Shown here: in pieces, positions 63,069-64,000 of the stretch | Layout: every line of letters begins with the position of its first letter | Position numbering within the stretch: position 1 is the first letter of the stretch | Made by a program: the position numbers and the translations under genes | Source: Chitinophagaceae bacterium | GTDB lineage: Bacteria > Bacteroidota > Bacteroidia > Chitinophagales > Chitinophagaceae | Assembly: GCA_016710935.1 (NCBI GenBank) | Contig: JADJTY010000014.1 | Span: 1-64,000 of the forward strand | Reading direction: 5' to 3' | DNA length: 64,000 bases | Notes under the pieces: model-generated | Database searches by the model: none | What the model was told of the DNA's origin: nothing | Seen by the model: the letters and a program-made list of their open reading frames with translations, nothing else

Positions 63069-64000
63069 TTAAATACTGAATGCAGTATCAATTATCTGCG
63101 CCTGCTCTTTTGCATGCACTTTGCTGTAACCCGTGGCCGTTGCTGCGCTTGCCTGGCGGCTGATGATATAAAAATTGATATTTTTTAAATTCATTCTTAA
63201 GAATGTTGCAGCACCCATATTTAACGGCTCTTCCTGCACCCAGTACCAGATGGCTTTGCTGTATTTCTTGTAGAGTTCATCCAATTGTTTTTGTGGCAAC
63301 GGATGGATCTGCTCAAGCCTTACCAGGGCAACATCTTTTCTGTTTTCCTTTTGCTGACGCTCAGCCAGGTCAAAATAAATCTTGCCGCTGCAGCATAAAA
63401 CTTTTTTTACTTCTGCTGCCTCATTGATCGTTGCATCATCTAACACTTCTTTAAAATTGCCACTTGTAAATTCATCTTTGGTGCTGTAGCTGCCCGGGTG
63501 CCGCAAATTAGCTTTGGGCGAAAAAACAACCAGCGGTTTACGGAAAGGCCATGCCAGTTGCCTGCGCAGCAGGTGGAAAAAATTGGCGGCTGTTGTTACG
63601 TTTACCACTATAAAATTCAGCTCTCCGCACATTTGTAAAAACCGCTCCATACGGGCACTGCTGTGCTCGGGACCCTGCCCTTCGTATCCGTGAGGCAATA
63701 ATAAGGTTACGCCATTCATACGCTGCCATTTTGTTTCGGCGGTTGTAATGAACTGGTCAACTATGGTTTGAGCACCATTGCAAAAATCGCCAAACTGTGC
63801 TTCCCAAATTACCAGTGCATTGGGGTTTGCCATTGCATAACCATATTCAAAACCAAGCACTGCATATTCACTTAATAAAGAATTATAAATGCGGAAAGGC
63901 GATTGTGTTTGGGTAAAATGATTCAGCCTGTTGTATTCTTCATTGGTAACCTCATGATACAAAGCCGCATGACGATGGCTGAATGTGCCACGCTTAACAT
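63069..64000 (-). CDS. sucA: 2-oxoglutarate dehydrogenase E1 component, C-terminal part
   Basis: The sequence DVKRGTFSHRHA comes in from the right edge, so the gene continues outside the window. The C-terminal transketolase-like part includes SPFRIYNSLLSEYAVLGFEY, ANPNALVIWEAQFGDFCNGA and LLPHGYEGQGPEHSSARMER. It ends IDTAFSI. E1 decarboxylates 2-oxoglutarate in the TCA cycle. The start is beyond 64000. Confidence 0.93.
   Translation of the reverse strand, partial: VKRGTFSHRHAALYHEVTNEEYNRLNHFTQTQSPFRIYNSLLSEYAVLGFEYGYAMANPNALVIWEAQFGDFCNGAQTIVDQFITTAETKWQRMNGVTLLLPHGYEGQGPEHSSARMERFLQMCGELNFIVVNVTTAANFFHLLRRQLAWPFRKPLVVFSPKANLRHPGSYSTKDEFTSGNFKEVLDDATINEAAEVKKVLCCSGKIYFDLAERQQKENRKDVALVRLEQIHPLPQKQLDELYKKYSKAIWYWVQEEPLNMGAATFLRMNLKNINFYIISRQASAATATGYSKVHAKEQAQIIDTAFSI

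Noticed and set aside
1..64000. tRNA genes at the island end
   Set aside because: I found no cloverleaf; the insertion site is the mnmE end instead.

Overview
The window is most likely a chromosomal segment of a Bacteroidota bacterium, probably Chitinophagaceae-like. Pointers are the moderate-to-low GC content, TTG/TAnnTTTG-type promoters, a 14-subunit Nuo operon with a short NuoG that lacks the molybdopterin domain, ExbB-ExbD-ExbD-TonB clusters, AB 'mobile mystery' genes and BT4734/DUF3987-type mobile-element genes. Nearly everything from 1 to 51 kb lies on the minus strand, so it reads from high to low coordinates.

Region 1 (1-9.8 kb) is a copper/heavy-metal module: an AraC regulator with an N-terminal HMA-like Cys motif, a methyltransferase, an HMA-MauE fusion, a HYC_CC_PP protein, a multi-copy heavy-metal-binding-domain protein, a DUF3347 lipoprotein, and a CusA / TolC / CusB / second adaptor efflux set. 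The efflux genes (1-6 kb) are badly broken by frameshifts.

Region 2 (9.8-19.1 kb) is a six-gene defence block on one strand with almost no spacers: type III mod, AAA ATPase, DUF4276 (TOPRIM-like), type III res, PD-(D/E)XK/DUF5655 nuclease, and a long prokaryotic Argonaute (pAgo) with a degraded catalytic site. This is the most interesting part of the window. It looks like a composite operon with an ATPase-TOPRIM pair nested inside a type III R-M locus, followed by an inactive pAgo with a nuclease beside it.

Region 3 (19.2-25.8 kb) is the mobile-element backbone: mobile mystery proteins A and B (Xre regulator and Fic protein), a BT4734/DUF3987 protein, two HTH proteins, an unrecognised protein and a tyrosine integrase. 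The integrase end abuts the 3' end of mnmE, a classic island insertion site. The other island end is not visible and may lie left of the window.

Region 4 (25.8-64 kb) is core chromosome: mnmE, an ExbB/ExbD/ExbD/TonB/ExbD cluster, an ABC permease, nuoA-N (with a secreted NTF2-like protein and a small membrane protein inserted), a TonB / membrane protein / PstS-like / TPR cluster, a low-molecular-weight phosphatase, hisS, a DUF433/DUF5615 pair, a thiolase, rlmN, two pseudouridine synthases, dinB, rimM, rpsP, ffh and the C-terminal part of sucA.

Many genes left of 27 kb, plus nuoH, carry single-base deletions, often an A6 or T6 run reduced to 5. Adding back the inferred bases restores a whole number of codons in every case I checked. 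I therefore treat most of them as consensus errors rather than true pseudogenes, and I give whole-gene coordinates spanning the frameshifts. I saw no rRNA, convincing tRNA or CRISPR array.
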